Origin: Halarcobacter anaerophilus
GTDB lineage: Bacteria > Campylobacterota > Campylobacteria > Campylobacterales > Arcobacteraceae
DNA length: 64,000 bases
NCBI RefSeq assembly: GCF_006459125.1
Contig: NZ_CP041070.1
Coordinates: forward strand, 2,356,001 to 2,420,000
Reading direction: 5' to 3'
The notes beneath the pieces were generated by a model that worked only from the letters and a program-made list of their open reading frames with translations, was not told where the DNA came from and did no database searches. Below are positions 53,912-62,737 of this stretch, piece after piece; within the stretch, counting starts at the first letter, position 1, and every line of letters begins with the position of its first letter. The position numbers and the translations under genes were made by a program.

Positions 53912-55078
53912 ATGGCAGATAAAAGTGATGAAGAAATTGTAAAAGAAGAAGCTGGTTTAGAATCAAAAATCAGTGATGAAGAGGTATTAGCCCACCTTTC
54001 ACTAGGTAAAGAAGATGAGAATAAGGAAGAAAATTCAGAATCTTCAGAGCAAAACAACTCGGAAACAAATGATGAGAATTCAAAACAGACAAATGATGAA
54101 GAAGTTATTGCAAATGAAGATAAAGACGATGAAAAAGATCCAAACAGCCTTAATCCTAATAAAGCAGAAGAGTTTGAAGAGTTTGAAGTACAGAAAAAGC
54201 AACCTAAAATTTTCAGACTTTTGATTGCTATTGCATCTACTCTGTTTTTAGTTCTGATTATCGGTCTAATTCTTTATTTTATAGGTTTTTTTGATTCTGA
54301 AGCTCCCAAAAAAGAAGAAATTGCAAAGATAAAAGAGAACAAACCTGTTCCTGAAATTGTTTTTAATGAAAAAGAGATAGATAAAAAAGAGTTAAATAAA
54401 AAACTTACTATGCTTACTAAAAAAGAGATAATGAATAAAGAGGAATTAGAAGCTGAAGAGAAGAAAATAGAAGCAGAAAGAAAAAGAAAAGAAGAAGAAC
54501 AAAAAAAAGCTCTTGAAGCAAAGAAAAAAGAGGAAGAACAAAAACTAGCAAATCAATTAGCAAAAATTGAAAAAGAGAAAAAAGAGTTACAAGAGCAACA
54601 AAAACTTATAAAACAACAACAAGAAGAATTTTTGCAACTTCAAGAAAAAGCAAAAAAAGAGATTGAAAATAAAATAAACAATATAAATAATAATGAAGTT
54701 CAAGCAAATAATATGAAAAATGAAGAATCGAATCTTCCTTTAGAAAAACAGGAAACAAACGTAAGCCCTGAAGAGATCAATAAAATGATACAAGAAGTTG
54801 ATACTAAACAAATGGCAAATAACTCTTTTCTTTCATTTATTAATGTTGCAACAATAAAAGGTGTTCTTTATAAATCTTTTTTGGATGATGTACAAAAATA
54901 TGATAAAAATATCTCTTTATGCAGAGATTTAAAAAATAGAATAGAGATATATGTAGGACCGTATGATTCTACAAAAGAGAGACAAAAGGTTTATAATCTA
55001 CTTCTTGAAAATGGATTTAAAGAGGCTTATTTAGTTGATTTAACAAAAGAAGAGTATGAAAAAAGATGTAAATATTAG
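53912..55078 (+). CDS. Single-pass protein with acidic cytosolic part and SPOR-like end
   Basis: A 388-residue protein: residues 1-95 very acidic and Asn/Ser-rich, one membrane segment (about 101-127), a TolA-like charged coiled coil (about 165-275, EAEEKKIEAERKRKEEEQKK) and a C-terminal domain (about 305-388) with IEIYVGPYDSTKERQKVYN and LLENGFKEAYLVDL that follows the SPOR pattern. SPOR domains bind glycan strands lacking stem peptides at division sites or poles. With flgG in front, a role in anchoring something at the polar cell wall is possible (inference). It converges with rimM. Confidence 0.7.
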   Translation: MADKSDEEIVKEEAGLESKISDEEVLAHLSLGKEDENKEENSESSEQNNSETNDENSKQTNDEEVIANEDKDDEKDPNSLNPNKAEEFEEFEVQKKQPKIFRLLIAIASTLFLVLIIGLILYFIGFFDSEAPKKEEIAKIKENKPVPEIVFNEKEIDKKELNKKLTMLTKKEIMNKEELEAEEKKIEAERKRKEEEQKKALEAKKKEEEQKLANQLAKIEKEKKELQEQQKLIKQQQEEFLQLQEKAKKEIENKINNINNNEVQANNMKNEESNLPLEKQETNVSPEEINKMIQEVDTKQMANNSFLSFINVATIKGVLYKSFLDDVQKYDKNISLCRDLKNRIEIYVGPYDSTKERQKVYNLLLENGFKEAYLVDLTKEEYEKRCKY

Positions 55079-55102
55079 GAAATCACGAGTTTTCTAATAT
55101 TT
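55070..55102. terminator. Bidirectional hairpin between the SPOR gene and rimM
   Basis: A 13-base stem with one G-T pair (AAATATTAGGAAA / TTTTCTAATATTT) and a 7-base loop, covering both stop codons of the convergent genes, which end 4 bases apart. Confidence 0.55.
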
Positions 55103-55616
55103 CAAAACACTTTTGAGTTTTGATAACTTTGTTATCTATATCAACTTCTAATATAAATTCTTCACGAATGTAAGGTATTAGAAATGATTTCGGCAGGTTT
55201 AAACTTTTTATTAAATCACTATTTGTAGAGACTTCTAAATAATCATCAAGAGGATATCTATGTATATCTTTAACTACTCCCAAACATTTTTCATCTTCAA
55301 AAATTTCGCAGCCTATGATATCAAACCAGAAGTACTCTTTATCTTCTAATTTACAGTTCTCTTTTGTTTGATCTTCCGAGACGTAAAGTTCTTGATTTGT
55401 AAGTTTTTTTGCTATATCAATATCATCATAGTTTTCAAATTTAATTAATTCTTTTGAGAAGTTGTACTCTTGTACAATAAGCGTTTCATCTCTGTTTGTA
55501 GTAAAGGTTGCACCTTTTTTAAACTGCTCGGGAAAATCTGAGTCAATAAAAAGTCTTAAATGACCTTTTAATCCCACTGCCTTCCCTAGCTTGGCAACAT
55601 AAATTTTTTTATTCAT
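55083..55616 (-). CDS. rimM: 16S rRNA processing protein RimM
   Basis: A 177-residue protein of two beta-barrel domains. N-terminal KLGKAVGLKGHLRLFI is the family signature; the C-terminal PRC-barrel includes EYFWFDIIGCEIF and a late SFLIPYIREEF. It assists 30S assembly by binding S19. It follows the KH-domain gene by 9 bases. The usual next genes trmD and rplS are absent; the unit ends here in a hairpin. Confidence 0.92.
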   Translation of the reverse strand: MNKKIYVAKLGKAVGLKGHLRLFIDSDFPEQFKKGATFTTNRDETLIVQEYNFSKELIKFENYDDIDIAKKLTNQELYVSEDQTKENCKLEDKEYFWFDIIGCEIFEDEKCLGVVKDIHRYPLDDYLEVSTNSDLIKSLNLPKSFLIPYIREEFILEVDIDNKVIKTQKCFEILENS

Positions 55617-55625
55617 TGTTGAAAA

Positions 55626-55865
55626 TTAATTTGCAAGAACTTGTATTTTATAAGACACACCATCTTTTGCTTTACAACCATTAGCCATAGTTTTTAAAGC
55701 ATTAATCATGTTTCCGTTTTTGCCTATTAGTTTACCTATATCCGCACTATTTGCTTTTATTGTAATTTCAGTAAATGTTTCATCTACTTTATGCGTTGAT
55801 ATTGATACTTCTTCAGGCTTACTAACAATTAGTTTTGCATAACTTTCTATAAAATTTGTAATCAT
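55626..55865 (-). CDS. khpA: KH-domain RNA-binding protein (KhpA/YlqC type)
   Basis: A 79-residue protein consisting of one KH domain with the RNA-binding loop GKNG inside ADIGKLIGKNGNMINALKTM. Members bind many RNAs and often pair with KhpB. It is encoded between rpsP and rimM, its standard position. The ATG is 20 bases after rpsP. Confidence 0.9.
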   Translation of the reverse strand: MITNFIESYAKLIVSKPEEVSISTHKVDETFTEITIKANSADIGKLIGKNGNMINALKTMANGCKAKDGVSYKIQVLAN

Positions 55866-55885
55866 GTTGTTATTTTATAATATAA

Positions 55886-56116
55886 TTACTTTTGTGCCGC
55901 TAATTTTTTAACTTTTTCTGAAGGTTTTGCACCAACACTTACCCAATAGTTATATCTTTCTTCATCAAGTTTTAATACTTTTGGTTCAGATACAGGGTTA
56001 AAGTAACCAATTGATTCAATCCAACCTGAATCTCTTCTTTTTCTTGAATCTGTTACAACAATTCTGTAAAATGGTTTTTTGTTTCTTCCCATTCTTGTCA
56101 ATCTAATTACTGTCAT
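55886..56116 (-). CDS. rpsP: Ribosomal protein bS16
   Basis: A 76-residue 30S subunit protein, [20 protein letters not shown] followed by [20 protein letters not shown], unmistakable for bS16. It heads the rpsP-KH-rimM unit. An AAAAAGGAAA site precedes the ATG; just upstream lies a two-tier inverted repeat. Confidence 0.97.
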   Translation of the reverse strand: MTVIRLTRMGRNKKPFYRIVVTDSRKRRDSGWIESIGYFNPVSEPKVLKLDEERYNYWVSVGAKPSEKVKKLAAQK

Positions 56117-56139
56117 TTTTTTTCCTTTTTATTATCTTA

Positions 56140-56192
56140 TTAGTATTGAATTCTAAACTCTTAAAATCCAAGTTTACAACTCAATACTAATT
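56140..56192 (-). promoter_or_regulatory. Two-tier hairpin in the rpsP leader
   Basis: Between ffh and rpsP the minus strand can fold as an 11-base outer stem (ATTAGTATTGA with TCAATACTAAT, perfect), a symmetric 4x4 internal loop, a 6-base inner stem (TAAACT with AGTTTA, perfect) and an 11-base apical loop. It ends 23 bases before the rpsP ATG. No T-tract follows, so it does not look like a terminator of ffh; it may control or stabilise the rpsP message. Confidence 0.5.
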
Positions 56193-56202
56193 TAGTTTTG
56201 CT

Positions 56203-57564
56203 CTATCTAGGTAAGTTAAGTCCTCCCAGACCACCTGCACCTTGCATTTGCTTCATCATATTTTGAAGCCCTTTCATTCCACCTTTTGATGAAAGTTTTT
56301 TTGCCATTTTAGAAGCATTTTTAAACTGTTTTAATATTTTGTTTACTTGTGCTTCTGACAAACCCGATCCTTTTGCGATTCTTCTTTTTCTTGACGGATT
56401 CATCAGACTTGGAGTTTCTCTCTCTTTTAAAGTCATTGAACCTATTAATGCTTTAATTCTTTTTATCTCATCAGAGTTTTCAAAATCCATATCTTTTATA
56501 GGTCCTGCCATTTGAGAAAGCCCGGGGATCATACCTATAATAGATTTCATAGAACCTAATTTACTCATCATTGCTAATTGCTCTAAAAAGTCATTAAAGT
56601 TAAATTCACCTTTTTTGATTTTTTTAGTTACTTCTTTAGCTTTTTTCTCATCAATTACCGCAGCGGTTTTTTCTGCAAGCCCTTCAATATCACCTGCACC
56701 CATAAGTCTTGAAACAATCCTATCGGGAATAAAAACTTCAAGGTCAGGCATTTTTTCACCCGTACCGATAAATCTTAAAGGTACTCCAACTTGATTTGCA
56801 ATTGAAATTGCAACACCGCCTTTAGTATCCCCGTCATATTTAGATAAAATAACACCGTCAATACCTATTTGTTCTTTAAATGAAGTTGCAGTTTTAGTTG
56901 CATCATGACCGGTCAAAGAATCTGCAACATAAAAAATCTCGTTTGGATTTACTGAATCTTTTACCTTTTTTAACTGCTTCATAAGCTCTTCATCAATTGC
57001 TAACCGACCTGCCGTATCTATTAGAAGAACGTCATAAAACTCTTTTTTTGCTTTTTCTTTTGCTGCAAGAGCGATTTTAACAGGATCTTTTTCATTATCG
57101 TCAAAATATATATCTACTTCAATTTGAGCAGCAATTTGTTTTAATTGTTCAACCGCAGCCAATCTTTGTAAATCTGCTGCTGCAACTAAAACTTTTTTCT
57201 TTCTAAGCTTTAAATAATTTGCCAATTTACCTGTTGTAGTTGTTTTACCCGAACCTTGAAGTCCCGTCATTAACACTACTGTCGGAGGAGTGTTTGAGAA
57301 TACAAAACCTTGATTCCCTGTTGTTGTTAATATTTTCGTTAATTCATCTTTAAGAGCTTTTAAAAATGAATCATGACCAATACCCAATCTTTTTGTTTCT
57401 AATTCAATTGCAGTAACAAGATCTTTTGTTGTTTTATGATGAACATCAGCTTTAAGAAGTGATTTTTTCAGTTCTGTTATTGCTTTTTTTAAAGAAGCAA
57501 CATCATCTTTATGTCTAATTTTATTTACTGCATTGGTAATTGAACCGGTTATTGAATCAAACAA
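56203..57564 (-). CDS. ffh: Signal recognition particle GTPase Ffh
   Basis: A SRP54-type GTPase of about 453 residues. G1 is GLQGSGKTTTTGKLANYL, with DLQRLAAVEQL, the DTAGR motif, SKYDGDTKGG and the C-terminal Met-rich M domain (SKMAKKLSSKGGMKGLQNMM). It targets nascent membrane proteins with 4.5S RNA, which is not in this window. The frame is open from a GTG at 57576, but the TTG at 57564 (giving FDSITGSI) has GGAG 6 bases upstream and matches the usual Ffh N-terminus. Confidence 0.95.
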   Translation of the reverse strand: MFDSITGSITNAVNKIRHKDDVASLKKAITELKKSLLKADVHHKTTKDLVTAIELETKRLGIGHDSFLKALKDELTKILTTTGNQGFVFSNTPPTVVLMTGLQGSGKTTTTGKLANYLKLRKKKVLVAAADLQRLAAVEQLKQIAAQIEVDIYFDDNEKDPVKIALAAKEKAKKEFYDVLLIDTAGRLAIDEELMKQLKKVKDSVNPNEIFYVADSLTGHDATKTATSFKEQIGIDGVILSKYDGDTKGGVAISIANQVGVPLRFIGTGEKMPDLEVFIPDRIVSRLMGAGDIEGLAEKTAAVIDEKKAKEVTKKIKKGEFNFNDFLEQLAMMSKLGSMKSIIGMIPGLSQMAGPIKDMDFENSDEIKRIKALIGSMTLKERETPSLMNPSRKRRIAKGSGLSEAQVNKILKQFKNASKMAKKLSSKGGMKGLQNMMKQMQGAGGLGGLNLPR

Positions 57565-57670
57565 AATAAACTCCACTTTTATTAAATTTTGTGGATTCTA
57601 TCTACTATAACCTTTAAGTAAGTTTAAATATAGTGTATTTTAAGTTTTATTTAATATTCAAGTTTTACTA

Positions 57671-57691
57671 AAATCCCAAATATTGGGATTT
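57671..57691 (-). terminator. Hairpin between the RluA-type gene and ffh
   Basis: AAATCCCAA-ATA-TTGGGATTT, a perfect 9-base stem with a 3-base loop, followed by TTTT on the minus strand. It should end the upstream purE-to-rluA unit. A TATAGT-like -10 for ffh lies closer to its start (about 57600). Confidence 0.65.
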
Positions 57692-57714
57692 ATAATCTTT
57701 TTTAAACTTAATTT

Positions 57715-58464
57715 TTAATTAAAGTCAAACACTCTAAACTCTTTTGGTTCAGGTGCTTCAAAAGTATAATCAAAGATTTTAGTTTTTTTTGAATGAAGAA
57801 GAACTCTATTTATATTTGATACAGGTTTGCCGTATATTGCATCTCCTATAATAGGAAATCCCGCATAATTTAAATGAACTCTTATCTGATGAGTTCTTCC
57901 CGTATCAATAATAACTTTTACTTTTGATTTTTTCCCTTCTACAAACATAGGGTAGATTGTCGATTTAGCAGCTTTACCTTTTTTATCGACTTTTGATTTT
58001 GCCATTCCTCTATCTTTTGTTGTCAAGATTGGTTTGTCAATTTCTATTGTTTCAATCACTTTACCGTCAACAATTGCAACATACTCTTTATATACCCTAT
58101 TCTCTTTAAACTCTTTTATGGCTTTTTTTTGAAACTCTTCATTTTTTGCAAAAAGCATAACTCCGCTTGTCTCTTTGTCAAGTCTGTTTAACATTATACA
58201 TTTTGGATATTTACGTGCAACTTCATCGCTTGTCATAAAACATGGTTTATCTAAAGCCAAGATATCATCATCTTCAAAAATTACTTTTACATTTGCCATT
58301 TGTTTTACGGTAAATTTCGTATCTTCGGGGATTTCTCCTCTGGCAATTACGACTTTTTTCCCTTGAGCTCTTACTAGACCTTTATCTATTAACTCTTTTG
58401 CTTTTGAATTTGAGATTCCCTCTTGTTTTGCTAAAACTTTATAAGCTTTTTCATATGCTGCCAT
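57715..58464 (-). CDS. RluA-family pseudouridine synthase
   Basis: A 249-residue enzyme: an S4-like RNA-binding domain (about 1-55) and the RluA catalytic domain with LNRLDKETSGVMLFAK (catalytic Asp) and RTHQIRVHLNYAGFPIIGDA. It isomerises U to pseudouridine in RNA; whether the target is rRNA or tRNA cannot be told. It lies directly after waaA and before the hairpin. Confidence 0.9.
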   Translation of the reverse strand: MAAYEKAYKVLAKQEGISNSKAKELIDKGLVRAQGKKVVIARGEIPEDTKFTVKQMANVKVIFEDDDILALDKPCFMTSDEVARKYPKCIMLNRLDKETSGVMLFAKNEEFQKKAIKEFKENRVYKEYVAIVDGKVIETIEIDKPILTTKDRGMAKSKVDKKGKAAKSTIYPMFVEGKKSKVKVIIDTGRTHQIRVHLNYAGFPIIGDAIYGKPVSNINRVLLHSKKTKIFDYTFEAPEPKEFRVFDFN

Positions 58465-59613
58465 TTATATACCTTTTAATTCATCTATTATAGGCTTTAC
58501 ATCGCCTTTTTGAACTAAAGATGATTTTTTAATTTTATTAATATTATTTAATGTACTCTTTAATTCGTCATTTTTTATTATTACATAATCATTTACACAC
58601 TCAAAAAGTGATTTTTGATTGAAGATATGTTCCCCGCTTATTAGTTTACAACCGAAATATGCAGGTTCTACAGGATTATGTCCACCTATTTTTTCAAAAG
58701 CTCCGCCTAATATCACCACATCAGAAACTGCATATATATTATTTAGTTCGCCTAATTTATCAACTAATATTATATCAGAATCAAAATCCTCTTTTTGAGA
58801 AAATCTATGATATGTTAAATTCATTTTTTTTGCATACTCTTTTATCAGTTTATCAACTTTTTCAAATCTTTCGGGATGTCTTGGCACAATTACAAGTTTT
58901 CCAAATTTTCTTGAATAGGCATCTAAAATCAGTTTTTCCTCATTTTCATGAGTGCTTCCTGCCGTTATTAAAATATCATCGGCTTTTTTTAACTCTTTTG
59001 TAACTTGCGGAAGCTGAGCTAATTTAATATTTCCGATTACTTCTACCTCTTTTGCTCCAAGCTCTTGCAATCTTTGTTTATCAATTTGTGTTTGTGCAAA
59101 AACTTTATCTATATTTTTAAATACTCTTTTATAAAAAAAAGCGAATTTCTTATATGATTTATAAGATTTATCAGATATTCTTGCATTTATTAATATAGTT
59201 TTTGCTCCTCTTTTTTTTGCAAATAAAAAGAGCATATACCAAAGTTCAGCTTCCATCACGACTAAAGCTTTTTGTCTGTTTATCCAAAAAGGCAGAAATA
59301 TTTCATAAGGCAGATATCTTCTGTTTTTTGTAAGATTTTTTGCTTCATCAAAACCTGTATTTGTAATTACTGAAATATTAATCTGTTCATTTTTAAAACT
59401 ATCTACAATAGGTTTTATAGCTTTTGTTTCACCCATAGAGCAAGTATGAAACCACAACCCTGAATTTTCAAAAGGGGGGTTATCTTTAAAAAAGAATTTA
59501 GATGGGATTGCTACTTTGTATTTTGGATTTCTTAACTTTAAAAATAAAAAAGGGAGAGCCAAAATATATACTATTAAGGCTAATAAATAGTAAACTATAC
59601 TAAAAAGGCTCAA
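58465..59613 (-). CDS. waaA: 3-deoxy-D-manno-octulosonic acid transferase WaaA
   Basis: A 382-residue GT-B glycosyltransferase with one N-terminal membrane segment (about 5-25) that adds Kdo to lipid A precursor at the inner membrane. Signatures: WFHTCSMGETKAIKPIV, MEAELWYMLF, ITAGSTHENEE and a C-terminal GGAFEKIGGHNPVEPAYFG. Length is a little short of the E. coli protein (425). It follows the zinc-ribbon gene by 2 bases. Confidence 0.95.
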   Translation of the reverse strand: MSLFSIVYYLLALIVYILALPFLFLKLRNPKYKVAIPSKFFFKDNPPFENSGLWFHTCSMGETKAIKPIVDSFKNEQINISVITNTGFDEAKNLTKNRRYLPYEIFLPFWINRQKALVVMEAELWYMLFLFAKKRGAKTILINARISDKSYKSYKKFAFFYKRVFKNIDKVFAQTQIDKQRLQELGAKEVEVIGNIKLAQLPQVTKELKKADDILITAGSTHENEEKLILDAYSRKFGKLVIVPRHPERFEKVDKLIKEYAKKMNLTYHRFSQKEDFDSDIILVDKLGELNNIYAVSDVVILGGAFEKIGGHNPVEPAYFGCKLISGEHIFNQKSLFECVNDYVIIKNDELKSTLNNINKIKKSSLVQKGDVKPIIDELKGI

Positions 59614-59615
59614 TA

Positions 59616-60338
59616 TTAAGCCTCTTCAGCAGTTTCTTCTTCTTTATATAAAATTCTTCCACAATGAGGACAATTAATAATTTCCTCAGATTTTATAACT
59701 TCCGAATAAGTTTTGTCGTTAATTTTCATATAGCATCCATAACATGCTTGGTCTCTTACAGGAACAACAGCTGTGTCTTTTGCCCATCTTCTGATTTTTT
59801 GATAGAAAGTTAAGATTTTTTTATCAAAAGTCTCTAACAGTTCAGCTCTTTCTTGAGATACTTTATTTCTCTCTTCATTGATTTTTTCTATTGCTTCATC
59901 AACTGATACTTTAATTTCTTTAATAGAGTCCTCTTCTTCTGCAAGTTTTGCTTGTAGTTCTTTTAACTCTTCTTCTTTTGCTGCAGCTATTTCATCAAGT
60001 CTGATAATCTCTTCATTGGCAAAAGAGATTTGTTCTTTTGCAATTTCTTCTTCTAATTGTAGAGCTTTTAACTCTTTTTCATTTGTTATTTCACTGTTTT
60101 TTCTAGCAATATCTTCTAACTTTGTTTTTAATTCAGCTAGATGAATATTGTTTTTTGTTCTTTTAGATTTAACATCATCAATTTGTGCATAAGTATCATT
60201 AATTTGTGACTTGATTGACTCCGCAACTTCAACAAAAGTTGACAATTTTGATTTTTCATTCTCAATTTTTGGTTCAAACATACTAATAATACTATCGTAC
60301 TTAGATAGCTTTATTAAATCTTGTAAATATTTATTCAA
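59616..60338 (-). CDS. flgZ: Coiled-coil zinc-ribbon protein (HP0958/FlgZ type)
   Basis: A 240-residue cytosolic protein: a long antiparallel coiled coil (about 10-180) followed by a C4 zinc ribbon (CYGCYMKI ... CPHCGRILY). The H. pylori homologue HP0958 (FlgZ) binds flagellin mRNA and stabilises sigma54, and is needed for flagella. The sequence pattern is the same here. It overlaps the Nif3 gene by 8 bases in a housekeeping unit, away from the flagellar cluster. Confidence 0.85.
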   Translation of the reverse strand: MNKYLQDLIKLSKYDSIISMFEPKIENEKSKLSTFVEVAESIKSQINDTYAQIDDVKSKRTKNNIHLAELKTKLEDIARKNSEITNEKELKALQLEEEIAKEQISFANEEIIRLDEIAAAKEEELKELQAKLAEEEDSIKEIKVSVDEAIEKINEERNKVSQERAELLETFDKKILTFYQKIRRWAKDTAVVPVRDQACYGCYMKINDKTYSEVIKSEEIINCPHCGRILYKEEETAEEA

Positions 60339-61086
60339 CCGTTTCTCCTTGTATACAAAACTTAAATGGATTTTTTGAAGCTGTTATTATAGCTTTTAAT
60401 TCATTTTTTTTCAAATATTCTTCTATAAGTGCCGATAATAGGACACTAAAGTGTTTTTCACTTTCATAGTGTCTTATATCTATTAAAGATATACCTCTAG
60501 CTTTTGCTTCCATTGCATCATGATATTTTATATCTCCTGTTATAAAGCAGTCGGCTTTAACTTCATCTATTAAAGACATTCCTGCTCCTGTTACTAATGC
60601 AACTTTTTTTACCTTTTCACTGCATTTTACATATTTTAGATATTTTAATCCTAGTTTCTCGGCTATATTATTTGCAAAGTTTGAAAAACTATCGTTTACC
60701 TCGGCATAACATATAAACTCTTCACTATGTATTACATCCAAACCTAAAATATCTTTAGCCACATAACTGTTTAAATGTGTTTTATCTATATTTGTGTGCA
60801 TAGAAATCAATGCAATATTTTTTTGAATTAAAATTTTCAGTAATTTTGTACTGTAGGTATCAAAATTAACTCTTTTTAAAGCAGAAAAAATAAGAGGATG
60901 ATGAGTTATAATTAAAGAGTTTTCTTCAATATCTTTTAAAATCTCTTCATCTAAATCAATAGAGATATATACTTTTTTGATTTGATCTTCCAAATTACCT
61001 ACAAGAAGTCCCGAGTTATCCCATTTTTCTTGCAGTTCAAAAGGTGAAAGCTTATCTAAGTATTGATAAATCTCTTTTAATTTCAT
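60331..61086 (-). CDS. Nif3-like dinuclear metal protein (DUF34)
   Basis: A 251-residue protein of the YqfO/YbgI group. The metal-binding THHPLIFSALKR, MHTNIDKTHLNSYVAKDILG and the C-terminal DIRHYESEK are intact. It is often annotated as GTP cyclohydrolase I type 2, but the reaction is not established. It is the short form without the central insert. It lies 3 bases after glyQ and overlaps flgZ. Confidence 0.88.
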   Translation of the reverse strand: MKLKEIYQYLDKLSPFELQEKWDNSGLLVGNLEDQIKKVYISIDLDEEILKDIEENSLIITHHPLIFSALKRVNFDTYSTKLLKILIQKNIALISMHTNIDKTHLNSYVAKDILGLDVIHSEEFICYAEVNDSFSNFANNIAEKLGLKYLKYVKCSEKVKKVALVTGAGMSLIDEVKADCFITGDIKYHDAMEAKARGISLIDIRHYESEKHFSVLLSALIEEYLKKNELKAIITASKNPFKFCIQGETVE

Positions 61087-61089
61087 AAA

Positions 61090-61974
61090 TTATACTCTCC
61101 CAACTCTTTTTAATCTTTGTTCTTCTTGCTCTTTATACAGTACTGCGCACCCTTGAGCTAATTCTCGCACCTTTAAAATATAATTCTGTCTTTCCGTAAC
61201 AGAGATTGCTTTTCTTGCATCAAGTGTATTAAAAGCATGTGAAGCTAACATACATTGATCATAAGCAGGAAGAGGCAAAGCTTTTTCAAGACAAACTTTA
61301 CACTCGTTAAAAGCATCATCAAAATGTCTAAAAAGCATATCTGTATTTGCTACTTCAAAGTTATAAGTAGAGAACTCAAATTCCCCCTCTTTGTGAACAT
61401 CTGCATATGTTGTTTTTCCTAATTTATTTTCATTCCAAACAATATCATAAACAGAATCTACTCCTTGAAGATACATAGCAAGTCTTTCTGTTCCGTAAGT
61501 TATTTCAACTGCAACAGGATCACAAGCAATACCGCCTACTTGTTGAAAATAAGTAAACTGGGTAACTTCCATACCATCAAGCCAAACTTCCCAACCAAGA
61601 CCCCAAGCACCCAAGGTTGGAGATTCCCAGTTATCTTCTACGAATCTAACATCGTGTTTGCTTAAATCAAGACCTAAAAATTCCAAAGATTTCAAATATA
61701 AATCTTGAATATTATCAGGACTTGGTTTGATTAAAACTTGAAACTGATAATATGCCCCTAGTCTATTTGGGTTCTCTCCGTATCGTCCGTCTGTAGGTCT
61801 TCTACTCGGTGCTACATAAGCCGTTGACCAAGGAGTCGAATCCAAACTTCTTAAAAGCGTAGCCGGATGAAAAGTTCCCGCACCTGCCGGCATATCGTAA
61901 GGTTGAACAATATTACACCCTTGTTCAGCCCAAAATTGTTGTAATTTTAATAGAATTTCCGAAAATGTTACCAT
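61090..61974 (-). CDS. glyQ: Glycyl-tRNA synthetase alpha subunit
   Basis: A 294-residue catalytic subunit of the bacterial alpha2beta2 glycyl-tRNA synthetase. Signatures [20 protein letters not shown] and [15 protein letters not shown] are clear, as is [16 protein letters not shown]. The beta subunit gene glyS is not in the window. It follows the glutaredoxin-like gene by 1 base. Confidence 0.97.
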   Translation of the reverse strand: MVTFSEILLKLQQFWAEQGCNIVQPYDMPAGAGTFHPATLLRSLDSTPWSTAYVAPSRRPTDGRYGENPNRLGAYYQFQVLIKPSPDNIQDLYLKSLEFLGLDLSKHDVRFVEDNWESPTLGAWGLGWEVWLDGMEVTQFTYFQQVGGIACDPVAVEITYGTERLAMYLQGVDSVYDIVWNENKLGKTTYADVHKEGEFEFSTYNFEVANTDMLFRHFDDAFNECKVCLEKALPLPAYDQCMLASHAFNTLDARKAISVTERQNYILKVRELAQGCAVLYKEQEEQRLKRVGRV

Positions 61975-61975
61975 C

Positions 61976-62209
61976 TTATTTTATTCCTAATGCTTTATTT
62001 ATTTTATTTTTGTCAAAACCACAAATCCACTGATTCTCTATTAAAACTACAGGCGCACCGCTGCAGCCATGCTTTTTACAATCATTTAAAGCTTTTTTGT
62101 TTGTGGAAAGATCAATTAAATTGAATTTAATCTTTTTTGCTTTTAAATAAGCTTTTGCTTCATTGCACCACTTACATTTTGGTAGTGTAAATAGTGCAAC
62201 TTGTTTCAT
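61976..62209 (-). CDS. Glutaredoxin-like protein
   Basis: A 77-residue protein with the thioredoxin fold: active site CKWC (Cys12, Cys15), a cis-Pro step in GAPVV and the closing [12 protein letters not shown]. It is a small NrdH/glutaredoxin type reductant, possibly for disulfides or glutathionylated targets; donor and target are unknown. It shares one base with the purE stop. Confidence 0.85.
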   Translation of the reverse strand: MKQVALFTLPKCKWCNEAKAYLKAKKIKFNLIDLSTNKKALNDCKKHGCSGAPVVLIENQWICGFDKNKINKALGIK

Positions 62210-62703
62210 TATAGTCTTACTTCTATACTAGCTGAATCAGACTCTACAGCTTTAGCTTTAACTAATCTGTCTTCTCTTAATTTTACAGCCAACTCTTTAT
62301 CTGTGATTGCCAAAATTTGCATTGCTAAATAAGCTGAGTTAACTGCCCCTGCTTTACCTAATGCAACTGTTGCAACAGGCATACCTGAAGGCATTTGAAC
62401 AGTTGAAAGCATAGCATCCATACCATCCATTGCTCCACCTTTCATAGGAACTCCTATTACGGGTTTAGTTGTTGTCGCAGCCAAGGCACCTGCCAAGTGT
62501 GCAGCCATACCTGCAGCTGCAATAAATGCAACAGCACCTCTCTCTTCAGCGTCTTTTACATAGTTTTTTGTTCTTTCAGGACTTCTATGAGCAGAAGAGA
62601 CAATCATTTCATATTTTACATCAAATTTTTCAAAAGTATTTGCACAATTTTTCATAACTTCATAGTCAGATTTACTTCCCATGATAATAGATACAAAATT
62701 CAT
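62209..62703 (-). CDS. purE: N5-carboxyaminoimidazole ribonucleotide mutase
   Basis: A 164-residue class I PurE of purine synthesis, which moves the carboxyl group of N5-CAIR. MGSKSDYEVMKNCA, SAHRSPERTKNY (catalytic His) and AAAGMAAHLAGALA are intact. A TATAAT box with T-tract lies upstream, making purE the first gene of the unit purE-grx-glyQ-nif3-flgZ-waaA-rluA. Confidence 0.96.
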   Translation of the reverse strand: MNFVSIIMGSKSDYEVMKNCANTFEKFDVKYEMIVSSAHRSPERTKNYVKDAEERGAVAFIAAAGMAAHLAGALAATTTKPVIGVPMKGGAMDGMDAMLSTVQMPSGMPVATVALGKAGAVNSAYLAMQILAITDKELAVKLREDRLVKAKAVESDSASIEVRL

Positions 62704-62737
62704 TTTTATCCCTTATTCTATTTTTTTAAAATGGGTG

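Noticed and set aside
57577-57714. SRP (4.5S) RNA gene near ffh
   Set aside because: The gap holds only a short perfect hairpin and AT-rich promoter-like sequence; no GGAA/GCAG SRP core was seen.
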